A DNA stretch of 23,018 nt from an uncultured Bacteroidaceae bacterium (GCA_904501775.1 CAJGCJ010000021.1:1-23018), one strand, 5' to 3'; positions 1 to 8,947 are shown, counted from the stretch's first letter. Numbers and translations are program-made. Notes: generated by a model not told the origin, from the letters alone.

Positions 1-260
1 ATACCCAGATTACGGTAAGCCTCGAGGCAACGCTCTGTACCATTCTTGCAATTCTCTGATGTCATAACCACATTACCGCCAAAGCCTTTTACACAATCGG
101 CAATACGCTGGTCATCGGTTGCAACATACAAATCATCGAAACACTCTTTAACCTGTTCGTACACACGCTGAATGACTGTCTTTCCGCCAAGCATTGCCAA
201 AGGCTTTCCGGGAAAGCGTGTAGAGGCATATCGGGCAGGTATTATTCCTACAAATTTCAT
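1..260 (-). CDS. kdsB: 3-deoxy-manno-octulosonate cytidylyltransferase (CMP-KDO synthetase), N-terminal part only
   Basis: This enzyme activates KDO with CTP to give CMP-KDO, the donor for the inner core of lipopolysaccharide, in the cytoplasm. The visible 86 residues begin MKFVGIIPARYASTRFPGKP, the nucleotide-binding signature of the KdsB family (IPARxxSxRxPGKxL), and continue with YVATDDQRI and TSENCKNGTER, matching the family's ATDD and T..HxSGT(D/E)R-type segments. The C-terminal two thirds lie beyond the window edge. The start follows the stop of the penicillin-binding protein by 29 bases on the same strand, so the two are probably co-transcribed. Recognition is confident; only completeness is unknown. 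Confidence 0.93.
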   Translation of the reverse strand, partial: MKFVGIIPARYASTRFPGKPLAMLGGKTVIQRVYEQVKECFDDLYVATDDQRIADCVKGFGGNVVMTSENCKNGTERCLEAYRNLG

Positions 261-289
261 AGTAATATTCTTTTTATTTGATTAATCTA

Positions 290-2665
290 TTATTGGAACA
301 GGTCATCGAATCCATCTGTTGTTGTAACAGGAGTTGTAACAACAGGCGAATCGACCATGACGGTATCTCCCTCTTCGGTTGTTGTAAACAGATATCCCTT
401 GCATGCATCCCACCCAATGGGTATATCAAATGTCTCTTCCTGTGAATAGGGCAAACTCTTATCGGAATACACCTTATTCATATAAATACCCCAGATAGGC
501 AATGCCATTGAAGCTCCTTGACCGTCACTCATCTTGTCGAAGTGGATATCGCGCTCTTCGCCACCAACCCAGCAACCGGTAACAAGCGAAGGAGTGAATC
601 CCATGAACCAGCCATCCGAGTTATTTTGCGTAGTACCTGTCTTACCACCCATATCGGCAGTTATGTTATATACACGGCGCACACGACCTCCGGTACCCTC
701 GTCTATCACGGCACGCAACATATCTATCATCTTGTATGAACTCTCTTCACTTATAACCTCGGTCTTCTCGGCTGTAAAGGTAGCTATAACATTTCCGGCA
801 TTATCCTCAATGTGAGTCACAAGCAACGGAGAGGTGCGTATTCCCTTACCTACAAAAGCGGTATATGCACTCACCATTTCGCTTACAGATGCGTCACACA
901 CACCCAGACATAGCGACAACGTAGGCTCAATAGCCCTGTTTCTCAATCCGAACTGATGTATCAGTTTCTTGAACGAATAAGGGTTCAATTTGCTCATCAG
1001 ATAGGCCGAAATCCAGTTATTCGAGTTGGCAAGTCCCCAACGCAAATCCACCACCTCGCCATAACGCGCCTTTGAGGTGTTTTTAGGGCTCCATATCTTG
1101 CCGTCCTCGGTGAGAAGGGTCTGTTCAACGTTACGCGTCTCATCACAGGGAGTAAAGCCATTCTCCATAGCAAGCGAATAGAGATAAGGCTTTATGGTAG
1201 AACCCACCTGGCGACGTCCTACAGCAGCCATGTCATACTTAAAGTTATAGTAGTTGGGACCACCGACATAGGCTTTTATCTCGCCCGTATGCGGATCCAT
1301 AGAGACTACGCCTGTCCTAAGGAAGTGCTTATAATATTTAATGGAGTCTTTCGGAGTCATCATTGTATCAATCATGCCCTTATAGCTGAAGACTCTCATA
1401 TCCTCTTTCTTGTCGAACGATGCAAAGATCTCTTTCTCGCCGGCACCGTTTTTCTTCATTATCCTGTAACGGTCGCTCTGGCGCATAGCGCGCTCCATAA
1501 TCTTGTCAACCTCCTCGGGTGTAAGTTCTTCGGTAAACGGAGCAGTAGCCTGTCCTTTCTTTGAGTTAAAGAAACGTGGCTGCAGATAATTGGCAACATG
1601 TTCCTCAACAGCCTCTTCGAGGTACTTTTGCATACGGGAATCAATGGATGTATATATTTTCAATCCATCGCTGTATATATTGTAGTTGCTGCCGTCGGGC
1701 TTGGTATTCTTGTTACACCATCCATACAACGGGTTTGTTTCCCAATCCAATGAATCCTCATAATACTCCTGCATCTGCCATCCGCGGTAATTCTTTTTCT
1801 CGGGTTTCTTGGCCGTAATCATCAATCGAAGATATTCGCGGAAATATGGCGCAGGACCTGCATTATGGTCGGCCGAGTGGAAATCGAGTTTAAGGTCAGT
1901 AAGCTTAAGGCTGTCGGCAACCTCGCTTGTGATATATCCGGCCTTAACCATCTGTCCGAATACGACATTACGGCGATCCTTAGTCTTTTCGGGACGTCGG
2001 CGAGGATTATACAACGACGAGTTCTTGCACATACCCACCAGCATTGCAGCCTCTTGCATGTTCAAATCCTTAGGCAACTTGCCAAAGTAGACCTGCGCAG
2101 CACTGCGTATACCCACTGCATTATAACCAAAGTCATATTTATTCAGATACATGGTTATAATCTCTTCCTTGGTGTAACGTCTCTCGAGCTGCACTGCAAT
2201 AACCCATTCTATAGGCTTCTGCATCATACGCTGCACCTCGTTCTCGGCAGTCACCTGTGTATACAACAACTTGGCAAGCTGCTGGGTGATTGTACTGCCG
2301 CCTCCGGCACTCTCACGTCCTAGCAGTCCTCGCTTTACAATCGCACGCAGCAAGGCCCTTCCGTCAATGCCCGAGTGTTGCGAGAAACGCACATCCTCGG
2401 TTGCAATAAGCGCCTTTATAAGATTGGGAGATATTTCGTTATACTCGACATAGGTTCTGTTCTCTTTGCTATAAGACCATGTTCCGAGAGTCTTTCCATC
2501 AGACGAGATAACCTGCGAAGCGAATTTATATGAAGGGTTCTCCAATTCTGCCATATCGGGCATGTAACCTATCCACCCTTTTGCAATGGCATAAAAAAGT
2601 CCCACAGCAACAAGTATCAACGCCAATAGTGAGACCCAAAGAGTTATCAATATTTTCTTAATCAT
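290..2665 (-). CDS. mrcA: Class A penicillin-binding protein 1A (bifunctional transglycosylase/transpeptidase)
   Basis: It polymerises lipid II into glycan strands and cross-links the peptides in the periplasm. The 791 residues hold one N-terminal membrane anchor (about residues 5-28), then a GT51 glycosyltransferase domain with EDVRFSQHSGID (catalytic Glu90) and GGSTITQQ (122-129). The transpeptidase domain has the SxxK motif GSTIK (Ser489, Lys492), SNN (548-550) and KTGTT (675-679), so both activities look intact. The C terminus ends in a short Thr/Val-rich tail (about 772-785). Length is normal for PBP1A. It lies upstream of kdsB in the same direction and is divergent from pyrB. The start ATG at 2665 leads straight into the signal anchor MIKKILITLWVSLL, which supports it. 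The symbol follows E. coli usage. Confidence 0.95.
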   Translation of the reverse strand: MIKKILITLWVSLLALILVAVGLFYAIAKGWIGYMPDMAELENPSYKFASQVISSDGKTLGTWSYSKENRTYVEYNEISPNLIKALIATEDVRFSQHSGIDGRALLRAIVKRGLLGRESAGGGSTITQQLAKLLYTQVTAENEVQRMMQKPIEWVIAVQLERRYTKEEIITMYLNKYDFGYNAVGIRSAAQVYFGKLPKDLNMQEAAMLVGMCKNSSLYNPRRRPEKTKDRRNVVFGQMVKAGYITSEVADSLKLTDLKLDFHSADHNAGPAPYFREYLRLMITAKKPEKKNYRGWQMQEYYEDSLDWETNPLYGWCNKNTKPDGSNYNIYSDGLKIYTSIDSRMQKYLEEAVEEHVANYLQPRFFNSKKGQATAPFTEELTPEEVDKIMERAMRQSDRYRIMKKNGAGEKEIFASFDKKEDMRVFSYKGMIDTMMTPKDSIKYYKHFLRTGVVSMDPHTGEIKAYVGGPNYYNFKYDMAAVGRRQVGSTIKPYLYSLAMENGFTPCDETRNVEQTLLTEDGKIWSPKNTSKARYGEVVDLRWGLANSNNWISAYLMSKLNPYSFKKLIHQFGLRNRAIEPTLSLCLGVCDASVSEMVSAYTAFVGKGIRTSPLLVTHIEDNAGNVIATFTAEKTEVISEESSYKMIDMLRAVIDEGTGGRVRRVYNITADMGGKTGTTQNNSDGWFMGFTPSLVTGCWVGGEERDIHFDKMSDGQGASMALPIWGIYMNKVYSDKSLPYSQEETFDIPIGWDACKGYLFTTTEEGDTVMVDSPVVTTPVTTTDGFDDLFQ

Positions 2666-2703
2666 ATAGAATAATCGTTCCTTATACTTACCAAATAACG
2701 ATA

Positions 2704-2723
2704 CAAATATAATTGCAAAGTTA
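2704..2723 (-). promoter_or_regulatory. Candidate -7 elements for the PBP1A/kdsB operon
   Basis: Read on the minus strand, two consecutive matches to the Bacteroidetes -7 consensus TAnnTTTG are present: TAACTTTG (2723 to 2716) and TATATTTG (2711 to 2704), 38-50 bases upstream of the PBP1A start. No well-spaced -33 TTTG is seen for either, so which one is used, if either, is unresolved. Confidence 0.4.
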
Positions 2724-2806
2724 ATAATAAAAATCCAAATATATCCTAATATTAAAAAATTAGCACAAATATCACTGTAGAATCATTTTTATTCACAATA
2801 TTTATC

Positions 2807-2814
2807 TACCTTTA
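2807..2814 (+). promoter_or_regulatory. Candidate -7 element for pyrBI
   Basis: TACCTTTA matches TAnnTTTG at every fixed position except the last base. It lies 43 bases upstream of the preferred pyrB start at 2857, in the AT-rich region divergent from the PBP1A gene. The T-run at 2786-2791 is only a weak -33 candidate. Confidence 0.3.
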
Positions 2815-2856
2815 CGGGAAAATATTTCAATGTTTCATCATCAAAAGACCCAAGAT

Positions 2857-3771
2857 ATGGAAAAAAGAAGTTTGGTTTCTATAAACGACTTGTCTCGTGA
2901 GAAGATTCTCTCATTACTGGAAACAGCCGGTAAATTCGAGGAGAACCCCAACAGAGATATTCTCTCAGGAATGGTTGTAGGCTCGTTATTCTTCGAACCC
3001 TCAACCCGCACACGCCTCAGTTTCGAAACGGCAGCCATGCGTCTTGGTGCACGTGTAATAGGTTTCAGCGATGCTGCTACAAGCTCGGCAAGCAAGGGCG
3101 AAACTTTGAAAGATACAATAATGATGGTATCGAGCTATGCCGATGTCATAGTGATGCGTCACAGACTCGAAGGTGCAGCACGCTACGCAAGCGAGGTGTC
3201 TCCCGTACCCGTAATAAACGCTGGCGACGGAGCCAACCAGCACCCCTCGCAGACAATGCTCGACCTCTATTCAATACAGAAGACACAGGGTACACTCGAG
3301 AATCTGCACATTCACCTTGTGGGAGATTTAAAATATGGCCGCACAGTACACTCGCTGCTGCATGCCATGCGCCACTTCAAGCCCACATTCCATTTTATTG
3401 CACCCGAAGAGCTGCACATGCCCGAAGAGTACCGCATATTCTGTCGCCAGAACAACATTCCTTTCACCGAAACAACCGAGTTCAACGAGGATGTGATTTC
3501 AAGCGCCGACATTATATATATGACACGCGTACAGCGCGAGCGTTTCAGCGACCTTATGGAGTACGAGAAGGTAAAGAATTGCTATAGACTCACCAACTCA
3601 ATGTTGCAAGGCAGCAAGAAGAACCTTCGTATTCTCCACCCCCTGCCACGCGTAACAGAGATTGCACACGACGTAGACAACAACCCCAAAGCATACTATT
3701 TCCAACAGGCACAGAACGGTTTGTATGTGCGCGAAGCACTTATTTGCGACGTACTTGGAATAAACGTATAA
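2857..3771 (+). CDS. pyrB: Aspartate carbamoyltransferase catalytic subunit
   Basis: It joins carbamoyl phosphate and L-aspartate into N-carbamoyl-aspartate, the first committed step of pyrimidine synthesis. The carbamoyl-phosphate loop FFEPSTRTRLSFE is intact, followed by HRLEG, HPSQTMLDLY, the aspartate-loop region TRVQRERF and the C-terminal HPLPRV, all hallmarks of the transcarbamoylase family. An in-frame ATG exists nine codons upstream (2830), but the start at MEKRSLVS gives 304 residues and puts the STRTR motif near residue 50, as in characterised ATCases, so 2857 is preferred. pyrI follows after 73 bases, so a PyrB6-PyrI6 allosteric holoenzyme of the enterobacterial type is expected. 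Confidence 0.96.
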   Translation: MEKRSLVSINDLSREKILSLLETAGKFEENPNRDILSGMVVGSLFFEPSTRTRLSFETAAMRLGARVIGFSDAATSSASKGETLKDTIMMVSSYADVIVMRHRLEGAARYASEVSPVPVINAGDGANQHPSQTMLDLYSIQKTQGTLENLHIHLVGDLKYGRTVHSLLHAMRHFKPTFHFIAPEELHMPEEYRIFCRQNNIPFTETTEFNEDVISSADIIYMTRVQRERFSDLMEYEKVKNCYRLTNSMLQGSKKNLRILHPLPRVTEIAHDVDNNPKAYYFQQAQNGLYVREALICDVLGINV

Positions 3772-3844
3772 AACAAGACCCCTTAGACTCTCACCAGACA
3801 AACAGAGTGAACAGAGGCGCTATTAACGTATAAAACAAAGAAAC

Positions 3845-4306
3845 ATGGATAATAAGAAGTTAGCATTGCAGGTATCGGCATTATGCAGTGGAACAGTAAT
3901 CGATCATATTCCCGCCGACAAGTTATTTGAAGTTGTAAACCTTCTTGACATACGCGGGATGAGCACCAACATAACCATCGGCAACAACCTTGACAGCAAA
4001 AAATTGGGCAAGAAAGGACTTATAAAGATTGCCGATAAATTCTTCACCGACGACGAGGTGAACCGCATCTCACTTGTTGCTCCGAATGTAGTGCTCAACA
4101 TAATAAGCAATTACGAGGTAGTAGAGAAACGCGAGGTAAAAATGCCCGACGAATTACACAACATCGTCAAATGCAGCAACCCCAACTGTATTACAAACAA
4201 CGAGCCTATGCCTACACTCTTCCACCTTGTAGACCGCAAAAAAGGCACACTGAAATGCCATTATTGCGAAAAGGAGAAGAACGTAAATGACATTGAATTG
4301 TTATAA
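3845..4306 (+). CDS. pyrI: Aspartate carbamoyltransferase regulatory subunit
   Basis: This subunit binds CTP/ATP and zinc and confers feedback control on PyrB. The 153 residues match the normal length of PyrI. The N-terminal nucleotide-binding domain carries GTVIDHIPA and RGMSTNITIGNNL. The C-terminal zinc domain has all four ligands, Cys110, Cys115, Cys138 and Cys141 (CSNPNC ... CHYC), so assembly with PyrB should be possible. It is the second gene of the pyrBI pair and is followed after 27 bases by a flavin reductase on the same strand. Confidence 0.96.
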   Translation: MDNKKLALQVSALCSGTVIDHIPADKLFEVVNLLDIRGMSTNITIGNNLDSKKLGKKGLIKIADKFFTDDEVNRISLVAPNVVLNIISNYEVVEKREVKMPDELHNIVKCSNPNCITNNEPMPTLFHLVDRKKGTLKCHYCEKEKNVNDIELL

Positions 4307-4333
4307 TAATAAAGTTCAAACAGCAAGTAACGC

Positions 4334-4906
4334 ATGAAATTGAATTGGAAGCCCGGCACCATGATATATCCCTTGCCGGCTGTTCTGGTGAGTTGCGGTA
4401 ATTCGCCCGAAAATTACAACATATTCACTGTATCATGGGTAGGCACAGTATGTACCAACCCTGCGATGTGCTATATATCGGTACGTCCCGAACGCCACTC
4501 CTACCCCATAATAGCCGAGAACAAGGAGTTTGTGATAAACCTCACCACAGCATCAATGGCAAGGGCAACCGACTGGTGCGGTGTACGCTCGGGCAAAGAG
4601 TATGACAAGATTAAAGAGGTGGGACTCACATACGGCCCTTCAAAAGAGATAAAAGCACCCATTATAATGGAGTCGCCACTGAGCATAGAGTGCCGTGTAA
4701 AACAGATTATCCCATTGGGTACACACGACATGTTCCTTGCCGAGGTTGTAAACGTACAGGCCGACGACAGTCTGCTCAACAGCGAGACCGGAGAGTGGAA
4801 TCTTGCAGCTGCCGACCCATTGGTATATGCACATGGAAAATACTTCCACTTAGGCGAATTTATAGGCAAATTCGGCTGGAGCGTAAAAAAGGAGACAACG
4901 AAATAG
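4334..4906 (+). CDS. Flavin reductase family protein (FMN-binding split barrel, flavoredoxin type)
   Basis: Proteins of this family bind FMN and use it for flavin reduction or electron transfer in the cytoplasm; the partner here is not evident. The 190 residues show the split-barrel pattern: N-terminal PLPAVLVSCG, the flavin-binding stretch NIFTVSWVGTVCTNPAMCYI, SVRPERHSYPII, then FVINLTT and DWCGVRSG. The C-terminal half has IECRVKQIIPLGTHDMFLAEV, typical of flavin reductase-like barrels. It sits 27 bases after pyrI and 7 bases before an outer-membrane barrel gene, so it probably lies in the pyrB transcript. A link to pyrimidine synthesis is not implied by sequence. The specific substrate cannot be named. 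Confidence 0.82.
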   Translation: MKLNWKPGTMIYPLPAVLVSCGNSPENYNIFTVSWVGTVCTNPAMCYISVRPERHSYPIIAENKEFVINLTTASMARATDWCGVRSGKEYDKIKEVGLTYGPSKEIKAPIIMESPLSIECRVKQIIPLGTHDMFLAEVVNVQADDSLLNSETGEWNLAAADPLVYAHGKYFHLGEFIGKFGWSVKKETTK

Positions 4907-4913
4907 TTTTGTT

Positions 4914-5621
4914 ATGCGCATCAGATATATCATAGCAATAATTGCAGCCATTCTGCCGTTGATTATAATTGCACAGGATGAAAAACCTAACAGAATAAGC
5001 CTGAACGGAGGTATAAAAATAGGTTTTCATGCTGCAACATACAACAGCACAATATTCAATATCGACAGCTATGAATATAACGACCGCATAATACAGAGCA
5101 ATAAAATAGGATATGCAGTAGCTCCATTCATAAGAGTAAACAGAAACCGTCTATATCTACAAACTGAAGCGATGCTCTCAATCTCGCGACACTACTTTGA
5201 ATTCATAGACAACAGCACAGAAGAGGCTTTTGCATCAGAAGCTACAGAAAACACGCCACAATACAAGCTCACGACCTATTGCATACAGGTTCCACTGCTC
5301 TTTGGATACAAATTTGTAGATTCATCGCCCTATTGCATGAGTTTCTTTACAGGCCCTAAAGCAAAATTCCTGTTGACCGCGCATGACAAACAGGAGTTTG
5401 CACATTTCAAATACAATGAGATGTATGAAGAGCTTACACCTACACTCTATTACTGGGAGTTCGGACTGGATATAAGCATTTCAAACATCTGTTTCGACTT
5501 TGTATATGACATTGGAATCAACAACCATACAAAAGGGATAATTGCACCTGTTGAAGGAAAACAGTTCTATTCAAAGCGCAGCGACAATATCCTCAGCTTC
5601 TCAATAGGAATAATATTCTAA
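4914..5621 (+). CDS. PorT-like outer-membrane beta-barrel protein of unknown role
   Basis: The 235-residue product starts with a signal peptide (MRIRYIIAIIAAILPLIIIAQ, cleavage probably after about residue 21). The rest is an alternation of aromatic and polar residues in short strands (for example YAVAPFIRVNRNRLYLQTEA, QVPLLFGYKF, YYWEFGLDISISNICF) and ends in the strand ILSFSIGIIF, whose terminal Phe fits BAM-dependent barrels. Size and pattern match the small PorT/OmpW-like outer-membrane barrels common in Bacteroidales. It starts 7 bases after the flavin reductase stop and ends just before a hairpin terminator, so it is the last gene of that transcript. No ligand or partner can be inferred. 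Confidence 0.65.
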   Translation: MRIRYIIAIIAAILPLIIIAQDEKPNRISLNGGIKIGFHAATYNSTIFNIDSYEYNDRIIQSNKIGYAVAPFIRVNRNRLYLQTEAMLSISRHYFEFIDNSTEEAFASEATENTPQYKLTTYCIQVPLLFGYKFVDSSPYCMSFFTGPKAKFLLTAHDKQEFAHFKYNEMYEELTPTLYYWEFGLDISISNICFDFVYDIGINNHTKGIIAPVEGKQFYSKRSDNILSFSIGIIF

Positions 5622-5647
5622 TCAGAGCAGAGTTAAATAAACATATA

Positions 5648-5680
5648 AAAAGAAGATAACCAAAGCAGTTATCTTCTTTT
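5648..5680. terminator. Bidirectional hairpin terminator between the convergent barrel gene and glyA
   Basis: A perfect 13-bp inverted repeat (5648-5660 with 5668-5680; arm AAAAGAAGATAAC) encloses a 7-base loop. A/T runs at both ends of the stem let it work in either direction. It lies 27 bases after the barrel stop and 22 bases from the glyA stop. Confidence 0.8.
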
Positions 5681-5702
5681 ATTCTATATATATACCTTAT
5701 AA

Positions 5703-6983
5703 TCAATACGCGAACAAAGGATACTCGGCCATAGTCTCGTTAACCTTACGACGTACTGCTGCTATTACCTTCTCATCCTCGGGAGCGTTAAGTACAGTCT
5801 CAATCATCTCGGCAACAAAAGGCATAAGATTCTCCTTTACACCGCGTGTAGTAATGGCAGGAGTACCCAAACGTATACCAGATGTCTGGAATGCACTGCG
5901 TGAATCGAACGGAACCATGTTCTTGTTGGCGGTTATATCTGCCGCAACCAAAGCCTTCTCGGCAACCTTTCCTGTAAGATCGGGGTATTTTGAACGAAGG
6001 TCTACCAACATCGAGTGATTGTCTGTTCCACCCGATACGATAGAGAAGCCACGTGACATAAGCTCAGAAGCCAATGTTGCAGCATTCAACTTGACCTGTG
6101 CCTGATACTCCTTGAACTCGGGCTGCAAAGCCTCGCCGAACGCAACGGCCTTGGCTGCAATAACATGCTCAAGAGGACCGCCCTGTATACCGGGGAATAC
6201 TGCGCTGTCGAGCAGTGCCGACATCATCTTGATCTCACCCTTGGGTGTAGTCTTGCCCCATGGGTTGGGGAAATCCTTGCCCAAAAGAATGATACCGCCA
6301 CGAGGACCACGCAAAGTCTTGTGTGTTGTAGATGTAACTATATGGGCATACTTCAAGGGGTTATCGAGCAGACCTGCTGCAATGAGTCCGGCAGGGTGTG
6401 CCATGTCGACCATCAGCAACGCTCCTACACTGTCGGCAATTTCGCGCATACGCTTATAATCCCACTCACGTGAATAGGCCGAGCCGCCACCAATGATGAG
6501 CTTAGGCTGCTCACGGTGTGCAATCTCCTCCATCTGGTCATAATCCACGCGACCTGTCTCCTTGTCCAGATTATATTCAATGGGAGTATAAATGATACCC
6601 GATGTATTGACGAGTGAACCATGCGACAAGTGACCGCCATGAGCCAGATTCAATCCCATGAATTTGTCACCGGGGTTCAATACAGCCAAAAAGACAGCGG
6701 CATTTGCCTGTGCACCTGAATGGGGCTGTACATTCACCCACTCGGCACCATAGAGTTCTTTCAAACGGTTACGTGCCAAATCCTCTACAAGGTCAACAAC
6801 TTCACAACCGCCATAATAACGTTTTCCGGGATAACCCTCGGCATACTTGTTTGTCAAACAAGAACCCATAGCATGCATAACCTCGTCACTTACAAAGTTC
6901 TCTGATGCAATAAGTTCAATACCCTTGAGCTGACGACGATACTCAGACTCAATAAGCTGAAAAACAGAATTATCTCTTTTCAT
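5703..6983 (-). CDS. glyA: Serine hydroxymethyltransferase
   Basis: It interconverts serine plus tetrahydrofolate and glycine plus 5,10-methylene-THF, the main cytoplasmic source of one-carbon units. The 426 residues carry the PLP-lysine motif TSTTHKTLRGPRGG (Lys222), ASENF near residue 27, the NKYAEGYPGKRYYGG segment (45-59), NVQPHSGAQAN (84-94), GGGSAYSR (165-172) and VDMAHPAG (192-199). All active-site segments are present and length is typical. It is monocistronic by context: a hairpin lies downstream, and a promoter element plus the ligase terminator lie upstream. Confidence 0.97.
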   Translation of the reverse strand: MKRDNSVFQLIESEYRRQLKGIELIASENFVSDEVMHAMGSCLTNKYAEGYPGKRYYGGCEVVDLVEDLARNRLKELYGAEWVNVQPHSGAQANAAVFLAVLNPGDKFMGLNLAHGGHLSHGSLVNTSGIIYTPIEYNLDKETGRVDYDQMEEIAHREQPKLIIGGGSAYSREWDYKRMREIADSVGALLMVDMAHPAGLIAAGLLDNPLKYAHIVTSTTHKTLRGPRGGIILLGKDFPNPWGKTTPKGEIKMMSALLDSAVFPGIQGGPLEHVIAAKAVAFGEALQPEFKEYQAQVKLNAATLASELMSRGFSIVSGGTDNHSMLVDLRSKYPDLTGKVAEKALVAADITANKNMVPFDSRSAFQTSGIRLGTPAITTRGVKENLMPFVAEMIETVLNAPEDEKVIAAVRRKVNETMAEYPLFAY

Positions 6984-7042
6984 AATATCTTTTATTTAAT
7001 CAATTTTCAATATAATAAATATGTTTGTCAATTACGAGAGCG

Positions 7043-7050
7043 CAAAGATA
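7043..7050 (-). promoter_or_regulatory. Candidate -7 element of the glyA promoter
   Basis: On the minus strand TATCTTTG is an exact match to TAnnTTTG, about 60 bases upstream of the glyA start. A TTTG (7077 to 7074) lies 23 bases further upstream, slightly more than the usual -33 spacing. Confidence 0.5.
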
Positions 7051-7125
7051 ACATTATTTATGTAAATTACTAACAAATACAAACAAAAAGTCACAGATAA
7101 AACAAAATAATTCATTTTGTGCAAA

Positions 7126-7185
7126 CATATATATTATAATGAAACAGGCCCCGGTACCGGGGCCTGTTTCATTATAATATATATG
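7126..7185 (-). terminator. 60-bp perfect palindromic terminator after the third acyl-CoA ligase
   Basis: The 60 bases form an uninterrupted perfect palindrome centred at 7155/7156 (core GGCCCCGGTACCGGGGCC, AT-rich outer arms). In RNA it would fold into a stem of up to about 28 bp with a minimal loop. It starts 12 bases past the ligase stop, so it most likely ends that transcript and insulates glyA. It contains a KpnI-type GGTACC centre. Confidence 0.85.
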
Positions 7186-7197
7186 ACATTATTCAAA

Positions 7198-8871
7198 TTA
7201 TGAATACATGAATCGACGGATACTCTGTTTAGGAGTTTTCTCAAACGGCTCAACTCGCAATTCGCAGATAGAAATCTGGCTATAGGCAGGAAGAGTCTTG
7301 TTCAAGCCCTTTACATTCTGATTGATAAGTGCCTCAAGCTCTTCATTTGAAAGACCGTCCTTCTTTGCAGAATCGAAGTCTGCTACAATAAGTGCAACAA
7401 GGGCATTCTTGCGTGCAACAACCAATGATTCAATGATATAAGGCAAGTTGTTGATCTGATCCTCAATCTCCTCGGGATAGATATTCTGTCCGCTTGCCGA
7501 CAGAATCATATTCTTACAACGTCCTTTGATAAAGATATTGCCCTTTCTGTCAATCACACCCATATCACCGGTCTTCAACCAGCCATCCTTGGTAAATGTA
7601 GCCTTTGTAGCCTCTTCGTTCATGTAATAGCCGAGCATAACTGCATCACCCTTACATTGAATCTCACCGAGAACACGATAGGGATCCTTTGAATCGATAC
7701 GCACTTCAATAGGCACAGCAGGACGTCCACAAGAGTATTTAACGAATTTTGAACGATCGCTGTAAGAGATAAGCGGACCACACTCTGTCATACCGTAACC
7801 AACGCAATATGGGAAGTTCATCTTTTTCATGATATCCTCTACCTCGCGATTAAGGGCAGCACCACCGATAATAAGACCGGTTGTAAGACCGCCACCGAAG
7901 GCCTCTACCAACTTCTTGCGGATAGCATTAAGTATCAACTTATTGACACCGGGTATTGCCATAAGCACACGCATAACGGGCTTGCGCAATGTGGGGAACA
8001 CTTTCGACTTGAATATCTTCTCTACAACCAAAGGCACAGTGAGGAACATGAAAGGCTTTACAGCAGCCAAACCGGCCAAAAGACGTGCGGGAACAGGCTT
8101 TCCATTGAGTATTGTCACATGACAACCACCTGAGAAGGGGAAGAGGAAGTCAAAGGTCTGACCGAACATGTGAGCCATAGGCAACACCGAGAAGATGGTA
8201 CCACCAACAGTAACAGGAATCTCGCGACGTGCAAACTCAAGGTTAACCGACAAACTACGTGCAGGCAACACAACACCCTTTGATGTTGCACTTGTTGTAC
8301 CAGATGTAAAGCTGATGACAGCAACTGCCTCCATATCGGTCTTCTGATAGTTGATCATTTCGGGAGACAAACCGTTGGGATAACGTGCCGCAAACTTGGC
8401 ATCGATACCATCGAGCTTACCCTCGAGGCTCTTATCTGCTATATTGAATACAGAAAGATCCTTTACATCAACTGTACATGTAAAGTCCTTTATAGAATTC
8501 ATATCTTTGAGCACATCCTCATTGGCCTTGAGTGCATCGAATGCGATACCATCACATATCATCATACGACACTCCGAGAAACGGCTGAGTTCCACAACTG
8601 CACCTGCAAGAAAATCGGGCAGGAAAGGAACAACAACTGCATCATAAGCCACAACAGCCAAATAAGCTATACCCCACTCAGCCGAGTTACGTGCATACAA
8701 AGCCACCTTATCTCCTTTTTTCAATCCGCAAGCCTCGAACAGGATATGGTACTTTTCAATACCCTCGGCAACTTGTCCGTAAGTATAAGTTACACCACCG
8801 AAGTTAGTGAAAGCAGGTCTACTCCAATGTTCTTTGATAGACTTGTCCAAATAGGTTAAATAGTGTTGCAT
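7198..8871 (-). CDS. AMP-forming fatty acyl-CoA ligase, paralog 1 of a tandem trio
   Basis: This ANL-superfamily enzyme should adenylate a carboxylic acid, probably a fatty acid, and transfer it to CoA; chain length is not predictable here. The 557 residues include PMAHMFGQTFDF (231-242), YGMTECGPL (359-367), TGDMG (434-438), GRCKNMI (450-456) and YPEEIED. Two oddities stand out. The ATP-binding P-loop reads TSGTTSATSKG (189-199), one residue longer than in its two neighbours and without the usual proline before Lys-Gly. The A10 segment ends TPKQSIRR (546-553), where the catalytic lysine of TP(x)xKxxR is expected at the Ser. It has its own upstream promoter and a strong terminator, so it is a separate unit from the other two ligases. 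Confidence 0.85.
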   Translation of the reverse strand: MQHYLTYLDKSIKEHWSRPAFTNFGGVTYTYGQVAEGIEKYHILFEACGLKKGDKVALYARNSAEWGIAYLAVVAYDAVVVPFLPDFLAGAVVELSRFSECRMMICDGIAFDALKANEDVLKDMNSIKDFTCTVDVKDLSVFNIADKSLEGKLDGIDAKFAARYPNGLSPEMINYQKTDMEAVAVISFTSGTTSATSKGVVLPARSLSVNLEFARREIPVTVGGTIFSVLPMAHMFGQTFDFLFPFSGGCHVTILNGKPVPARLLAGLAAVKPFMFLTVPLVVEKIFKSKVFPTLRKPVMRVLMAIPGVNKLILNAIRKKLVEAFGGGLTTGLIIGGAALNREVEDIMKKMNFPYCVGYGMTECGPLISYSDRSKFVKYSCGRPAVPIEVRIDSKDPYRVLGEIQCKGDAVMLGYYMNEEATKATFTKDGWLKTGDMGVIDRKGNIFIKGRCKNMILSASGQNIYPEEIEDQINNLPYIIESLVVARKNALVALIVADFDSAKKDGLSNEELEALINQNVKGLNKTLPAYSQISICELRVEPFEKTPKQSIRRFMYS

Positions 8872-8947
8872 AATATTATATTTTATAATGTTTTATGTCT
8901 TTTATATTTTAAGTAAATTGTGTTTTGAAGACTCTGTGTCTAATATA

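Noticed and set aside
1865..2323. 152-codon plus-strand open frame opposite the PBP1A gene
   Set aside because: Antisense shadow of the glycosyltransferase domain; no motif and no promoter or start support.
2830..2856. Upstream in-frame ATG for pyrB adding nine residues
   Set aside because: The extra residues do not fit ATCase N termini, and the start at 2857 gives the usual family length and motif spacing.
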